Assembly: GCF_949987535.1 (NCBI RefSeq)
Contig: NC_080075.1
Span: 3,348,001 to 3,412,000, forward strand
Direction of reading: 5' to 3'
DNA: 64,000 bases
Origin: Balaenoptera acutorostrata
Taxonomy: Eukaryota > Chordata > Mammalia > Artiodactyla > Balaenopteridae
In this document: positions 34,197-46,385 of the stretch, piece after piece
Position numbering within the stretch: the first letter of the stretch is position 1
Layout: each line of letters starts with the position of its first letter
Program-made: the position numbers and the translations under genes
The notes under the pieces: model-generated
The model's input: the letters and a program-made list of their open reading frames with translations, nothing else
Database searches by the model: none
What the model was told of the DNA's origin: nothing

Positions 34197-36880
34197 AGAG
34201 TGTGCACTGTTTAGAAGAGGCATGACTTACACTTGACTGTGAGATGGAGATTTGTGTTGAATCTAGGTCTGTGTATGGAGTAGGGTAAAAAAGGAAAGTC
34301 CTTCATTTTGCCTATGAGTGTGATGGTAATTAACACGTTTGTCTGAACAGACGAGAAGCAGTTTCTCTGTGCCGTGGGGAAGTGATGAGATCCTTGCCTA
34401 CTCAAGAGTGGAGAGCGGATGGGGGAGGGGGCGGTTTGGTGTGAGGGCTGCCAGCACTCGAGTTGGACCAGACAGCTGAGGGGAGGCTGGACGGGAAAGT
34501 AAATCATTCAGGAGGGTGAAAACCCACGAAACAACTCATTGCTGAGATGCTGAGGAAAAGGCAGAGCGTAAACAGAACTCAGGGATAGATTGGTTTAATG
34601 AAATGCAAATTAGATTTCACTGGTTCTTTTTCCTCATTTGCTTAACTTGTGTATCATGTTGTTTTAGTCACAAGTTTAAGTTTCTTTGGTCTACATATTT
34701 TGATGAAAATAAAGTCCCCAGTTAGATATTGTCTGTTATACCAACAGGGATGGATTTTAACTTAGATCTTTTGGTGCTAGGTGTGCTGCACCTGTAAAGC
34801 ACAATCATTGTTTTCCTGTCACACTGTCGTCATTGAGGTATGAGGAGAGACTAGATTAACACTGCAATTTCTCTACGTCTTTGGTAGCTTTGTCAAGCAA
34901 ATCTTCTAGAAGATGTGATGCTTGGCCAAACACCTTCTTTGATTTTGGGGTAGACTGAGCTTTGATTCAACGGCTGCTTGGGACTGTTGTTCCTGTCGGC
35001 ATGTGGTGTGTCACCAAGGCAGTGGGAGCGCAGACACAGGGTTCTGTCACGGGGAGAATTCTAGTGAGCTGGTTCAGGCTGGGACTCAGGACTCTGATTT
35101 CCTCACTCAGCCTTGAATTTGTGCTTTTCGCACGTGAATCCTTCTTGATTCTTATCTCGGTCTGTAAATAGCACAGAAATTGCACATGGAAAAATGGAAC
35201 AAATCATACTTTCTTTCAAAGGGCAAATTAAACATTCCATAGAATAAGGGAAGAGTTGTTAGCAGGAAAAAAAAATGCACCCTCGCTAGTGCCAGTGTGA
35301 AAAAAGAACAGAGTCAATTGGACTCAAACTCAACCTTCAAGAAAGTTTTGAGCATTTGCACTTTTTTCTTTAACCACCCTCTTAGCCCTCTTGCCAAATC
35401 TCAAATCCTGAGTTTTCCAAAGGTTTGAAAATATTCTCATTAATTTTTTTCTCTCCTAGCCCTGTATTTACCAGGGCTTGACATGGAAATACTGAAACCT
35501 AGTAATAAAGGGCACTATGGTATTCTCGGTCTGTCTGAGGCCAAGCCCTCCTGGCAAAACTCTCAGGAAGTCCCATTCCTACCAGGCTACAGTGGAGTTT
35601 TCAGTTATGGACTGTTCTGACAAATTCAGGTAAATTTAGAAGAAGCTGTTTACTTAAAGAAATGAAGTGAGCTATTTCTTTGACTAAAAATTAAATACAT
35701 TTGTGGAGGAAATTCAGAAACTATCTTCTTGAAAGGAGAGAGGAGATGAACCTTCTGTGAGATTGACCTTGGAATTATAGCATCTTCTCCTTCTTGGACA
35801 GGAGACACTGAGTATGTCACCTGTGATTTGGCCCGAGTTCATGAGCACACAGGGCTTGTTTCTCACCTGTGGAGTTGGAGAATGCCACGATCTTATTCGA
35901 CTCATCATGCCTTCACCAGGCAGCCGTTACGTGAGCGCATCAGGAGAGGGGGTCTTCTGGCCACTGCACATCCTTGGTACCCGGGACTATGCACAATCCA
36001 CAGAGGATGTTTGGTGACCATTGTTCAATGGATGACTAGATGAGTGGACGCAGAAAGAGAATGCCTGGCTCTAGCATTGAAGAAGCTGCCACGCGTCTGC
36101 GTCTTGACCACGTTCCCATAGCTGGTTAGTGGTCTAGTTAGTCCTGGAGTCCAAATGCTGCCCCTTAAGCTCCAACCATTCACCAACCACGCCAGCTCAA
36201 GTCTTTCCCAAAGATACAGCCGGCTCCACTGCCCTTCACTCCTCTCATCCTGACCCTTCATTTTATCCCCATCTGCTCTCATGGTCCACTGGTGACAGCA
36301 GTATCACGCAAGTCCCACCTGCCCCTCCTGCATCTCTCAGCTTCCCCTGAGCCACATTTCTTAAGCGTCCTCACTCTGTGCCTCTAAGCAGAGCCTCTTC
36401 GCCCATCTGCCCTTTCTCTCTGGGAGGGGCATACCTGTTCCTCTCTGGGGGGATGCCTTCAGCGAGGGTCTCAGCCCCACCCTCTTCCACCCTTCCAGGG
36501 CGAGGGCCCTGTCTCCCTCTAGTCCCGTTGGGCCCTGAGCCATTCTCTAGGCAGGTGGGACCCCAGCACCAGGCTGGGGCTGCTCAGACCTCGACTCCTC
36601 TGCATGGGGAACTCTCTAGAGCTTCCTTCCTCTTTTTTGCTTGTCTATGATTTTGTGGACATTTGCTCTTGATATGTAAATTTACATATTTAGCAAAAGC
36701 TCATCTTAGAAAATATGGGAAACACATCATGCAATAAAGCAAAAATCACCATAGTCTTGTCTCAATGTTCTCTGTTCATTTAGTCATTGTGCAAAATTTA
36801 CTAATGTCAGTGAATGAGGTGCAGTGGAATCACAAAAGTAACAATGGCCAAATAACAATGAAGGTGCTGCTTACTGTTAT
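34197..36880. other. Single-copy DNA, no gene seen
   Basis: No recognisable repeat or gene in about 2.7 kb. The part 36150-36680 is C/T-rich. Open frames are short and lack domains. Confidence 0.45.
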
Positions 36881-37008
36881 TATACGGGCAGGTTATGCAG
36901 GCTCTGTTCCAGACCACCACAATAAATTGAATATTGCGGTACAGTGAGTCCCATGAATTTTTTGGTTTCCCTGTGCATACAAAAGTTATGTGGAGGTACG
37001 CCTGTCAC
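36881..37008. mobile_element. Tigger1-type deletion derivative (MITE-like)
   Basis: gttccagaccaccacaataa followed by attttttggtttccctgtgc and aaaagttatg matches the left end of Tigger1 and then jumps to aggtacgcctgt, a Tigger1 terminus. The transposase is missing, so it is a small internally deleted copy. Confidence 0.7.
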
Positions 37009-37110
37009 TTGTTCATATTTTACCAATGAGCAAACTAAAGCTCAGAGAGGCTAAATGATTAAGGGCAACACAGAGACTTAATGGCAGAACTAATACAGTA
37101 AAAATGACTG
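37009..37110 (-). repeat. MIR remnant
   Basis: ttaccaatgagcaaactaaa followed by gctcagagaggctaaatgat and gggcaacacagagactta is the MIR core in reverse orientation. Confidence 0.6.
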
Positions 37111-37690
37111 AGGTTCTAGAAATACAGTGATAGGGAGGAGATGTTAGCTGAGGAAGCTTTGATAGAAGAAGCATCATGAGCTGAATCTTGCAGTGAACGG
37201 ACTAGAGAGTAGAGAGGCTTCCAGGGTGGAGAACCATGGTAGATAGGATGGCCCAGCTCAAGCATGGGAAGAGAGTAAGACACTTGAGGGTGACCACATG
37301 TACGGGCAGAGAAGGTGGAGTCCCTTTTCTTATGAAGCTTGTAATTCCGTCTCCTCCAAAGTCAGCCATTGGCTCCTGTTTCTGAGCAGCAGACCATGTT
37401 ACTCACTGTTCCTTCAGGACCTGCCTTCCTTGTTTATGTCCAAATTCAGAGGGGCCAGAATACCACTACTGAAGGAATAACAGAGGTGACGAAGGCAATG
37501 GATGAGCAGAGAAGTCAGGTTGCCCATGGGTACTGTGGTCTGAGTTTCGTAATTCATAATTAAATTAATATATTTTACACATTAGTTTAAAAAAGACTTA
37601 AAAGTATACCTTTAGTGTATTTATAACATTTTATTGTTTTAGACTTTATTCCTTCAAAAAATTGCTTTACTTTGAAATACTGTAAAATTT
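37111..37690. other. Possibly ancient repeat, otherwise unique
   Basis: The part 37120-37280 has the flavour of a very old interspersed repeat (gagctgaatcttgcagtgaa, aggcttccagggtggagaac) but is too diverged to name. No gene. Confidence 0.35.
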
Positions 37691-37904
37691 ACAAAAAAAG
37701 TTGAAAAAACAGGAGAGATTGGTTCAAAAACAATACGCAACGTTTCCATATACCCTTTGGTGAGGTTACCCAGATTTTAACCTCTCACATGGTATAATTA
37801 TCAAATTCAGGAAACTAATATTGATATATTAATTAATCTACAGACATTATTCAAAGTTCACCAATTGTCCCATGTATGTTTTTTGGTCCAGTATCTATCA
37901 GTTC
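37691..37904 (-). repeat. Old L1 3' UTR, minus strand, left part
   Basis: gtttccatataccctttgg, agacattattcaaagttca and ttttggtccagtatc match an L1M-type 3' UTR on the minus strand. It is interrupted at 37915 by a SINE and continues at 38302. Confidence 0.75.
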
Positions 37905-37915
37905 CCATGTTGCAT
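37905..37915. repeat. Target-site duplication of the 38-kb SINE, left copy
   Basis: CCATGTTGCAT here is repeated exactly at 38291-38301. Confidence 0.85.
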
Positions 37916-37934
37916 CTATCTATCTATCTATCTA

Positions 37935-37982
<48 letters not shown>

Positions 37983-38121
37983 TCATCATCATCATCTATC
38001 TATTGTCTATCTATTATCTATCATCATCTATCTATCATGTATCTACCTATTTATCTATCATCTATCTATTTTCTATCTATTATCTATCTATCTACTTATC
38101 TACCTATCATCATCATCTATC

Positions 38122-38152
<31 letters not shown>

Positions 38153-38163
38153 ATCTATCTTTC
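37914..38163. repeat. Compound (TATC)n/(TGTC)n microsatellite
   Basis: About 250 bp of TCTA units with a block of TCTG units at 37937-37965 and several TCATCA interruptions. It occupies the place of the A-tail of the minus-strand SINE that follows. The isoleucine-tyrosine-leucine-serine frames here are translations of the repeat. Confidence 0.95.
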
Positions 38164-38290
38164 TACCTTGGCTGTGCCCTGCAGTTTTCAGGATCTTACT
38201 TCCCTCGCCAGGGATTGAACCCGGGCCCCCGGCAGTGAAAGCACGGAGTCCCAACCACTGGACCGCCAGAGAATTCCACCCCCCCCCCCG
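38164..38290 (-). mobile_element. CHR-2-like tRNA-derived SINE body
   Basis: Read on the minus strand: tggaattctctggcggtcca head, the B-box-like gggttcaatccctgg (reverse complement at 38207-38221) and the end ccaaggtag. A run of 12 C's at 38279-38289 lies between the head and the right target copy. With the microsatellite it is one insertion (37916-38290) bounded by the exact 11-bp duplication. Confidence 0.88.
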
Positions 38291-38301
38291 CCATGTTGCA
38301 T

Positions 38302-38585
38302 TTAGTTTTACATCTGTAGTCTCTTCCAAACTGGGACAGTTCCTTGGTTGCTCATAATATTGACACTTTTGAAGAGTCTGGCCAGTTAGTTGATAGAATG
38401 TCTCTCAATTTGGGTTTTTCTGATATATCCTCATAACTCAGGTTATACATTTTCCCCAAGAATACCACAGAAGTGATGTTGTGTCCTTCTCAGCATATCG
38501 TATTGGGAGGTACATTGTGTTAATATAACGTAATTAGTGGTGATCTTGATCTTCATCACTTGGCTAAGGTGGGGGAGATCTGAGG
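38302..38585 (-). repeat. Old L1 3' UTR, minus strand, right part
   Basis: tgacacttttgaagagtctg, gaatgtctctcaatttgggt, agaagtgatgttgtgtcct and cacttggctaaggtggg follow the same L1M 3' UTR that breaks off at 37904. Confidence 0.8.
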
Positions 38586-40635
38586 ACTGCTTACAAATGC
38601 AATCATTTAAAACTATTTACTTTGAAGGCATTTAGCAGAGCAGACATGATAAAAAATTATGACTTTTCAATAGGAGGGAATATGGAAAAGCAAATGCTTT
38701 ATTCAGTGCAAGCATGCACATTATCAGAAAAATTTCAAAGTTAATAAGAAGAATTAGAGAGACTACACCATTGTGGATGAAACACTCTTTAAGGTTTGTG
38801 TCTGAGAATTGTACATGTTGTGGGCTTTTGTCAGGCTTTAAATACATGAACCATAGTCTACTATTAGAATTCTGCCAACTTTTAAGGCTTTTGCATACCT
38901 AATGCAGCTTCTAAGTGTTATCAATTAATAAAATGTATGCCGTAGCAAACATTTGGTAAATATTTACTATAATTATTGAATTGTACTTACCTCAAGGTTT
39001 TTTTCCCTTCCGCTTCTGAAAAAGCATGACATGGATTGCAGTAGATCCTGGCAGCCACACAGATGTTGAAGTGTGAATTTTGGATGTTTGCAAGTTGTAA
39101 ATATGTGGAATTTTGATCTTGAATGGGAATTTAATATTACAACCTTACACGGTTGGAAAAATTCTGCAATAGCCACCATTTCACATTTGCATAAACAGCT
39201 TTATTATAGTCGGGGTAATATATAGAAAGAACACAAATTACTCTGACCAGAGTTAAACCTATAAAGCAATCACATTTGAATGAGGATTTTACTTAAAATC
39301 AGAGACTCATCAACTTTAAAGTGTTTTTATCTTTCACAGGAGACAAATTTAGCCTGTTATGAATAAAATCCCGTAATATCTGCATTTTCTGGCTGGCATG
39401 TGTGTATTGCCTCCATGGAACTTTAAAATCAGACCACACATATGAAAAAATTAAAAAAGAGGCAAAGAACCAAAACATTTGACCAGATTTTTTTTTACTC
39501 CATGTAGTTAAATAATTGAGTCTAAAGTGTTTATTTTAATTGAATTTTAAGCCTATAATCCGTTTCAATTCTTGACTTGACTTTGAGGTGCAGAGGGTAC
39601 AGAAACTGCTAGAATCTTTTGAGATTTATCCTCGTCATACCTTCTGTTGATGTTGGCACGATTCCTCTCTCTTCGTTCGGTGGAAGTACAGTTCTGGTGG
39701 TGCAATTTTACAAGTATTTTGTTACAGTATTCATGGAGTTAGGTACCTACATTCCAAATGCAACAAATTATAAGGTATTTTTCTTGATTAATCAGAAAAC
39801 TTTATGACACACGTTTTTAAGCCTAAGGCTGAAAACAATTTGTATATCGCCATCAAAGGTGTGATACGCATTTGAAGAATTCTGTAAGTTAGTTCAGCAT
39901 CTTGGATAAATGTTGGATTAATTATTTGGCTCCTAGGAAGTTTCACTCAGGCATGTCTTAGTTGCCTACAGTTTGAAAATAAAAAGCAGTTGAACTGAGA
40001 AATACAAATATAGTATTGCATGATATGGCTATTTTTATTGTAACTCTAAGTCGGTTTTATATAGCAAAACTCCAAACTTCAATTGAGGAAACCTTTATAG
40101 TTTTTAATATGTTTTAACACAACTGGTTATAAACTCCATCTCTTAAAAATAGTAATTTGTAAATTTGGAGGGAATGAAACAAAATTGTCTAAGCATTTGA
40201 AAACTGGTAAAACCATTTAAAATGAAAACACTCATCTACAGAATTTCATTTCTCTACTCTCATTCAAATTGATGTTAACTTGTCAAAGCCATTCTAATTT
40301 TTATATATCTTTATTCACTTTTAAAACCCTGAATGATGCTTTGCTTCCTTAAATTCAGAAGTGGAGTGTTAATTCGGGAGACAGAGCTGTAAAAATCACA
40401 AAGTATTTGTAATTTTCTCCTGACAAATCAATGGCTTATGCAGATATGAGGAGGAAAAGGAGACATTTCCAAGGTAGAGTTCTTTTAAGGGAAGGGATGA
40501 GAAAAGATAAAGGAAACTGTACCAACGCTTCTCCAAACATCAGCTGGATATTAGAGCATAGCTCACTGATTTTAGTCTTTATTTTGAATTTGAGAACTGA
40601 AGACTGGATTTTCACTTCTTAGAGATTTGGATTTT
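38586..40635. other. AT-rich single-copy DNA
   Basis: No gene and no clear repeat in about 2 kb. Candidate noncoding sequence; conservation cannot be judged here. Confidence 0.5.
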
Positions 40636-40765
40636 TACACACAACCCTGTGAGGTAGATAGGGATATTACCCCTTTTTGCAGATGGATTAACAGAGGAAG
40701 AGAGGTTACACCACTTGTCAACGGTCATTCTGCCAGCAATTCTAACCCAGGTGGTCTGCCTCCAG
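40636..40765 (-). repeat. MIR remnant
   Basis: accctgtgaggtagataggg, cagatggattaacagagga and aacccaggtggtctgcctcc are the MIR core in reverse orientation. Confidence 0.7.
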
Positions 40766-41154
40766 AGGACTTGATGTGTTACGCTGCCTTCCTGGAGTTG
40801 AAATTCTTATGACTGTGTATTGTTTTGAGCCCTCTGCAAAGGGCGTGGCAAGCAATTTTGAACACTGTCTACTTGAAAATAAAAATAAGCGAAAAGAATG
40901 AATCTGAAATCACATGGGATCCCATTACCAAGTGATGCAGACGAGAAAGCTTCTGGTAATTCCAGGTTTCTCCATATGTTTGGACATACCAGCACCCACA
41001 TTTCCTGAGCCCTCAGCGTTCTTTGGGAGAAGAGGACCATCAATCAACCAGCCAATGCCTGTTGCTTTTCATCATGATGGTGTACTACGCAGAGTTGCCC
41101 AGGCAGGAAGCAGCTCACTAGCAAACCAGTGTGTGCTCTTTGCAGAATTCTGCC

Positions 41155-41179
41155 TGTGTGTGTGTGTGTGTGTGTGTGT
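41155..41179. repeat. (TG)n microsatellite
   Basis: About 12 TG units. Confidence 0.95.
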
Positions 41180-41634
41180 TTTGGGTTTTTTCCCTCCAAA
41201 TTGCTGCTCCTTTTTCCTTCTCTGCCCGTAGTGTCTCCAGACATGCAGCATTTCTCTCTCCATCAGCTGTTCTAGGACCATCTCATAACTCCTTTTTAGT
41301 TGCTCTGGAGGTTGACCGCTTAGAAATTGAAGGTACTCCCAACACCTCCACGTCGTATATCTGATTGCAAGTAGCCTGTATTTACTTAATCCACATGGTC
41401 TCAAATCTACTCTCCAAAATTAGTGAGTGTGCGCTTGCGCTCTCAATTTGTCTCTGTCTTGCTTTCTGTGGCATTTATTAGGACTCCTCCCCAAAGATTT
41501 CCAACACACCGCCTTCAGGGTGCTTTGTAGGACCACATTTTCTGGTCTTGTGATGGTGTGGGGTTATGTGGCTGGTTCTAGCCCGTGAGATGCAGCACTA
41601 ATTGCTAGTGCAAGACACCGGAGCACCATGGTTC
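41180..41634. other. Single-copy DNA
   Basis: No gene. The bit ggctggttctagcccgtgag at 41570-41589 resembles part of an MLT1 LTR but is too short to call. Confidence 0.4.
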
Positions 41635-41875
41635 ATACAAATGTAAGTCACATACAAAATTTAAAATTTTCTTGTAGCCACACTAAAAAAGTGAAAGGTA
41701 ACAGGTAAAATTAACTTTAACGATCTATTTTCTTTAACCTAAGCTATTCAAAATATATTCATCTCAACACGTAATCAACATAAAATTATTGAGATCGTTT
41801 ACATTCTTTTATTATTACTATGATTCTTTTTACAGAGTCTTTGAAGTCAGGTGCATCTCCATTCACACAGGCCCC
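41635..41875. repeat. hAT/Charlie-type DNA transposon remnant
   Basis: ttttcttgtagccacactaa, then acaggtaaaattaacttta, then cacgtaatcaacataaaatt and gagatcgtttacattctttt follow a common diverged hAT-family repeat. Family name uncertain. Confidence 0.5.
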
Positions 41876-41879
41876 AGGT

Positions 41880-42350
41880 CAAGTTGTTTGCTATTATACA
41901 ATACAACAAGCAGTGCTGTAATAATCATCCTTATAGTTAAATCTTAGGGTACAATAATTTTTTTTTAACATAAACTCCTAGAAGTGAAGTAACTGGGATA
42001 AAGGCACAGCACTTTTTATAGTGTTTAATAATTACTTCCGGTTATTTCCTCAGAAGGTATCCGTGTATTCTTTTACCACCTGAAGCATGACACAGAGTAT
42101 TTTAATTTTTAATTTTTATTTATTTATTTATTTATTTTAAAATTTCTTATTGAGGTTAATATTTTTTCATATGTGAGTTTGACAATTGTATATTGTTTTG
42201 TTAATTGCTTGTTCATGTCAGTTGCCCTTTTTTCCTAATAAGGTGTTCATTTAAAAAAATTGGCTTGTAATAATTCTGTCTGTATGCCTGCTGTTAACCT
42301 TTAGTTGTCATAAATATTTTATATGTTACTAATTGGTCATTCTCGTCAAA
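41880..42350 (-). repeat. Old L1 ORF2 end, minus strand
   Basis: gctattatacaatacaaca, cataaactcctagaagtgaa, gttaattgcttgttcatgtc and cctaataaggtgttcattt are decayed reverse-complement L1 landmarks. A TTTA-run at 42114-42139 lies inside. Confidence 0.6.
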
Positions 42351-42995
42351 ATTGAGATTTTTATAAAAAGTAGAAATATATGACTTTTAAATTATACTTT
42401 TAAATATGACTTGCCTTTAAATCAGGTAATTTTGGTTCTTCAGAAGTAAACTAAAGTAAAACATTATGGAAGATTTAGTTAATCATTATCTATTCTCTCA
42501 GCTTCTTAAAAAGCTACTGGTAAAACCTTCCTTGATCACAGAACTAGACATACATTATAATTACTAAAGACGATCTCACATTTTTAACAGAAAATCCCCT
42601 AAGTTGTGTGTGTATCTTCCACGTGTAAACATACAACATCCATCCAGTATTTCTACGACAATTTTAGATGAACTATACTAGGTATATCTTACAGTTTGAT
42701 AGAACAAAGTCACTTTTGACAATCATTTACATGAAACTGTGAGAGTTAATTCTCCTTTCCCACTTCCCCACTTCGGCCCAGTGACTCACCATGAATTCTT
42801 CCTAAAGGATTCTCTTGGTTCTAATGGGCTTGGTGGTCCCTAATTCCTGTTATCATTCCATGCTTGCGACATCCTCTTGTTGTTTCTGGAAAAGTGTACT
42901 GTGAACTACAAGCTTATTCTATTCCTTAGCCCTTGTATGTCATTCTTAACACACACAAGATGATTTGCATTCATTTGTAATCACTGTTCTTTGCA
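42351..42995. other. AT-rich single-copy DNA
   Basis: Nothing recognised. Confidence 0.45.
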
Positions 42996-42999
42996 AAAT

Positions 43000-43115
43000 A
43001 CTGGTAGGAGTGTTATTATAATAACTGCCATTTTGCCCATGGGGAAACTAAGAGCCAGAAAGGTTAAGTGACTTACCCAAAGGCATACAGAGAATTGATG
43101 GCAGCACCAGGATTT
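43000..43115 (-). repeat. MIR remnant
   Basis: ttgcccatggggaaactaag, then aaaggttaagtgacttaccc and gatggcagcaccaggatt match the MIR core in reverse orientation. Confidence 0.78.
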
Positions 43116-43312
43116 GCGGGTGGGAATCCTTAGAGGTTCTCTGTTGTTAAGAACACTCAGCAAGAGGGCCCCTTGGCTGTGTTTTCTTTCTTCCACCTGT
43201 CACATTTTGTTACTCTTTCACTATGCGAAGGATTCTTTAAGAACACGTGACATGCTTATAATAATACAAGGTTGGCATAATGATATCTCTTCTATTTTTT
43301 CTTTCTCTTTTA

Positions 43313-43597
43313 TTATTTATTTATTTATTATTTATGGCTCTGTTGGGTCTTCATTTCTGTGCGAGGGCTTTCTCCAGTTGCGGCAAGCGGGGGCCACTCT
43401 TCATCGCGGTGCGCGGGCCTCTCACTGTCGCGGGCTCTCTTGTTGCGGAGCACAGGCTCCAGACGCGCAGGCTCAGTAATTGTGGCTCACGGGCCCAGTT
43501 GCTCCGCGGCATGTGGGATCTTCCCAGACCAGGGCTCGAACCCGTGTCCCCTGCATCGGCAGGCAGATTCTCCACCACTGCATCACCACGGAAGCCC
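43313..43597 (-). mobile_element. CHR-type SINE, full length
   Basis: Minus-strand CHR SINE with head at 43576-43597, B-box-like ggttcgagccc (reverse complement at 43531-43542), the GC-rich body and a plus-strand TATTT-rich tail at 43313-43334. TTTCTTTCTCTTTTA (43298-43312) and TTTCTTTCTCTCTTA (43598-43612) form a 15-bp target duplication with one mismatch. It is of the same subtype as the copy at 44937. Confidence 0.94.
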
Positions 43598-43612
43598 TTT
43601 CTTTCTCTCTTA

Positions 43613-44922
43613 AAATGTATTATTTCGACAACTTGGAAGTAGGTGGGAAATGAAGAAGTCATTCAAGCTTTTTACATGGAACGACCAAATGGAATCACTG
43701 AAGAATCCAGAAATGTACCCAGTCTTTTCCTTTAGCGGATGGGAAATGCACTCCAGTGAGAAGGATACTCATGCACTCTCCTCTACTCACATATGCGTAA
43801 ATAATAGGAGGTGAAGAATGGATATTAATAGTGTCACAAATAAGTGCCGTGATTTCAAATGTTCTTTTAATTGTTGAGTGACTAAACAATGTAAACAAAA
43901 GTCTGTAGGGATACGAATTTCAAGTTACCCTTCAAGTGTATTTTGTAATACAACTTTTTTTTTTTTTTTTAAACCACTCCAGGACACAGAAATTCTATTA
44001 AACTGTTAAATAAAGGTTGTCAGTTAGTTGAAAAGGATTTTTCGGCTTCATGTCTCAGAGAACAGACCCTTCGCTATGTCCTTCTAAAATCAACACTAGC
44101 ATCGTTTTCATCGTAAGATTTTGGGAGTGGTTAGGCAATTCTGCGTTTGGGTATGTTTTTGAAAATCAGTACTCTATTCATAAAAAATACCAGGCTATAA
44201 CTTAGAAATTACCATCTCCCACTCTCACCATTCCCCCATTTTAAGTAAACTTTGTGTCTGTCATCTTTGGAATACTGTTTGTGGGTAGTTTTCCCCGTTT
44301 AAAAAATGTGCTTTTGGCTTCTCTTTCTATATAAATTATGAGAAAATGTGATTTTTACAGGGATCTTTGGAAAGCACCTGAAGAATGTGAGGAAAATTGT
44401 TGTTCAACTTAATGTAGTGCCCTAATTTGGAACATAAACCTTGTTTATTTGCCTCCGAATGCTTTTTCAGCAACCCTCTCCCCAAGAAGATATCAGTTAT
44501 TACCTACCCTCAGGAAGCAGCCTTGTCTTCGAAAGTAATCAGATTAAGAGGGGAACTCAATCCGATTTACCTTAGAAGTAAGTTTTCTTTTTCAAACTTC
44601 CAGAAATGACTCAAATACACATTTATCTAATTCGGGGGCTCTGGATGAAGAGGAGGAGGTCCCATTGCCCCCTGGGGGCTCCTCACACCTACATTTTCTT
44701 TCTCTGCATTCTGAAGTGCTCCTCCTACCCCAGGAAAATTGGGGATAAGAAGAAACACCCTTTTTAGGCAACCTTGGGCCTTAGATTTCAGAGAGTAATA
44801 AAACAGGAAAATCAAGCAAGCAAGCAAAAGGTCCTTTAGTTTACCCCTAAGTCAAGTGGTTGTGTAAAAGCATAACCCCCCTTCTCTCTGGCTATCACCC
44901 CATCTCCTGCCTCTTTACCCCA
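43613..44922. other. Single-copy DNA between two SINEs
   Basis: No gene recognised. A T-run of about 16 at 43955-43970. Confidence 0.45.
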
Positions 44923-44936
44923 CCACCTTTAGCTTT

Positions 44937-45234
44937 CTTTTTTTTTTTTTTTTAATTTATTTTATTTATTTATGGCTGTGTTGGGTCTTTGTTTCTGTGC
45001 GAGGGCTTTCTCTAGTTGTGGCAAGCTGAGGCCACTCTTCATCGTGGTGCGTGGGCCTCTCACTATCGCGGCCTCTCTTGTTGCGGAGCACAGGCTCCAG
45101 ACGCGCAGGCTCAGTAGTTGTGGCTCACGGGCCCAGTTGCTCCGCGGCATGTGGGATCCTCCCAGACCAGGGCTCGAACCCGTGTCCCCTGCATTGGCAG
45201 GCAGATTCTCAACCACTGCGCCACCAGGGAAGCC
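44937..45234 (-). mobile_element. CHR-type SINE, full length
   Basis: Minus-strand CHR SINE with a T-run/TATTT tail on the left and the tRNA-like head on the right (B-box complement at 45170-45181). CCACCTTTAGCTTT (44923-44936) and CCACCTCCAGCTTT (45235-45248) are the target duplication, with two mismatches. Closely similar to the copy 1.6 kb to the left. Confidence 0.94.
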
Positions 45235-45248
45235 CCACCTCCAGCTTT

Positions 45249-46344
45249 TGATGGTCACATCCCCACTCTACTCAACAAAGGAGGGAGGCTGAGAGATGCT
45301 ATTTCCAGTGGGCTTCCTCCACCTTCATTCTCGGGGGTGGGGGGATGGGAGGGTAGATGAAATAACACCCCTTGTCTGTTTCCCCTCTGCCTGCTTCCCA
45401 GCCGCGGGCGGGGGAGGGGACGGCCACTGCATCTTTCCGCACCCTGACCTGGGGCAGTGGACACCGGTGGGTTCCGCCACCAGGGAGACAAGGGAGGTCA
45501 ACGTCTGCAAACTCATGTTTTACTGGCATAGCTTGGGCCTTGCATGATGCCACGTGTGATGTGAGTTAGACACTTTCACGAGAGAAGATACAGGGCTGGC
45601 GGGGGGCGGGGGAGCGGGGCGGGCGCAGTGCTCAGTACTGGCCTGAGTGGTTCACACCCAGGATGCGGGAAACCTACACCGTCATCACCTGGCCGGTTCT
45701 CAGCTGACCCCTTGTCCTCTGAAGGGTCATGTTCTCATCCCCAAGAGAACTGGATAAAAGAGTGAGCCTCCTGCAGCCACGGCGCGTGCAGACACAATTT
45801 CAGAGGTAAATAGTTACCAGGTCTGGCGGTCAACTCTTCCGGCTCATTTCACTGAAATTCAGGAGTTTGGGGACGCCATGATTGGTGGAGGGTTTTGGCA
45901 ACCCCCGGGCCTGCAGGAGAGCGAAACGCCCGAATTGTCTTATTTAAACCAGATATCTGGCGACATTTATTGATGTTGTTTTGGCAAACATTTTTAAAAA
46001 TCCATTTTTTTTCAAGTTAAAAGCTCACTTAAATCCCCTTCATATAAGCTTCCGCTCCGTCCCCCACTGGTTCCCCTTCTTTTGCTCTATCTGTTCCCTG
46101 GAGATACAAAGACCCGTATTGATGCTAAATAAAAACCAGAAAGAGCAACCTTGATGTCATTTATTTCTCTGAGATTGAACAAAAAAAAAAATACTATTTT
46201 TTTCCCCTTAGAAAACTGTTTTGGTTTAAAATAAAAACAGTTCAAAAGGTACTTTATATGTATACCTTCCGTGCGAAAAAAACCTCCCCATCTAGTGATT
46301 TTCTCATCTTGTCCCTGTCTGACAAGATCTGTACTGAAATATCT
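45249..46344. other. Transposon-free shoulder of the CpG island
   Basis: No repeat recognised. A small GC box-like patch ggggcgggggagcggggcgg lies at 45604-45623. The right part is AT-rich. Confidence 0.45.
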
Positions 46345-46385
46345 TAAAAAAAAAAAAAAAAAAAAAGGAAAAGAAAAGAAAAGAA
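46345..46385 (+). repeat. Poly(A) and (GAAAA)n simple repeat
   Basis: About 22 A's followed by AAAAG units immediately left of the CpG island. No retroposon body with an AATAAA close to it was recognised. Confidence 0.9.

Noticed and set aside
37865..38357. Isoleucine-tyrosine-leucine-serine rich membrane-like proteins
   Set aside because: They are translations of the TATC microsatellite plus SINE in three frames.
41560..41634. MLT1 LTR fragment
   Set aside because: Only about 40 bases resemble the consensus, which is too little.
43955..43970. Third retrocopy tail (16 T's)
   Set aside because: No TTTATT follows within the expected distance; aaataaagg at 44010 is on the wrong strand.
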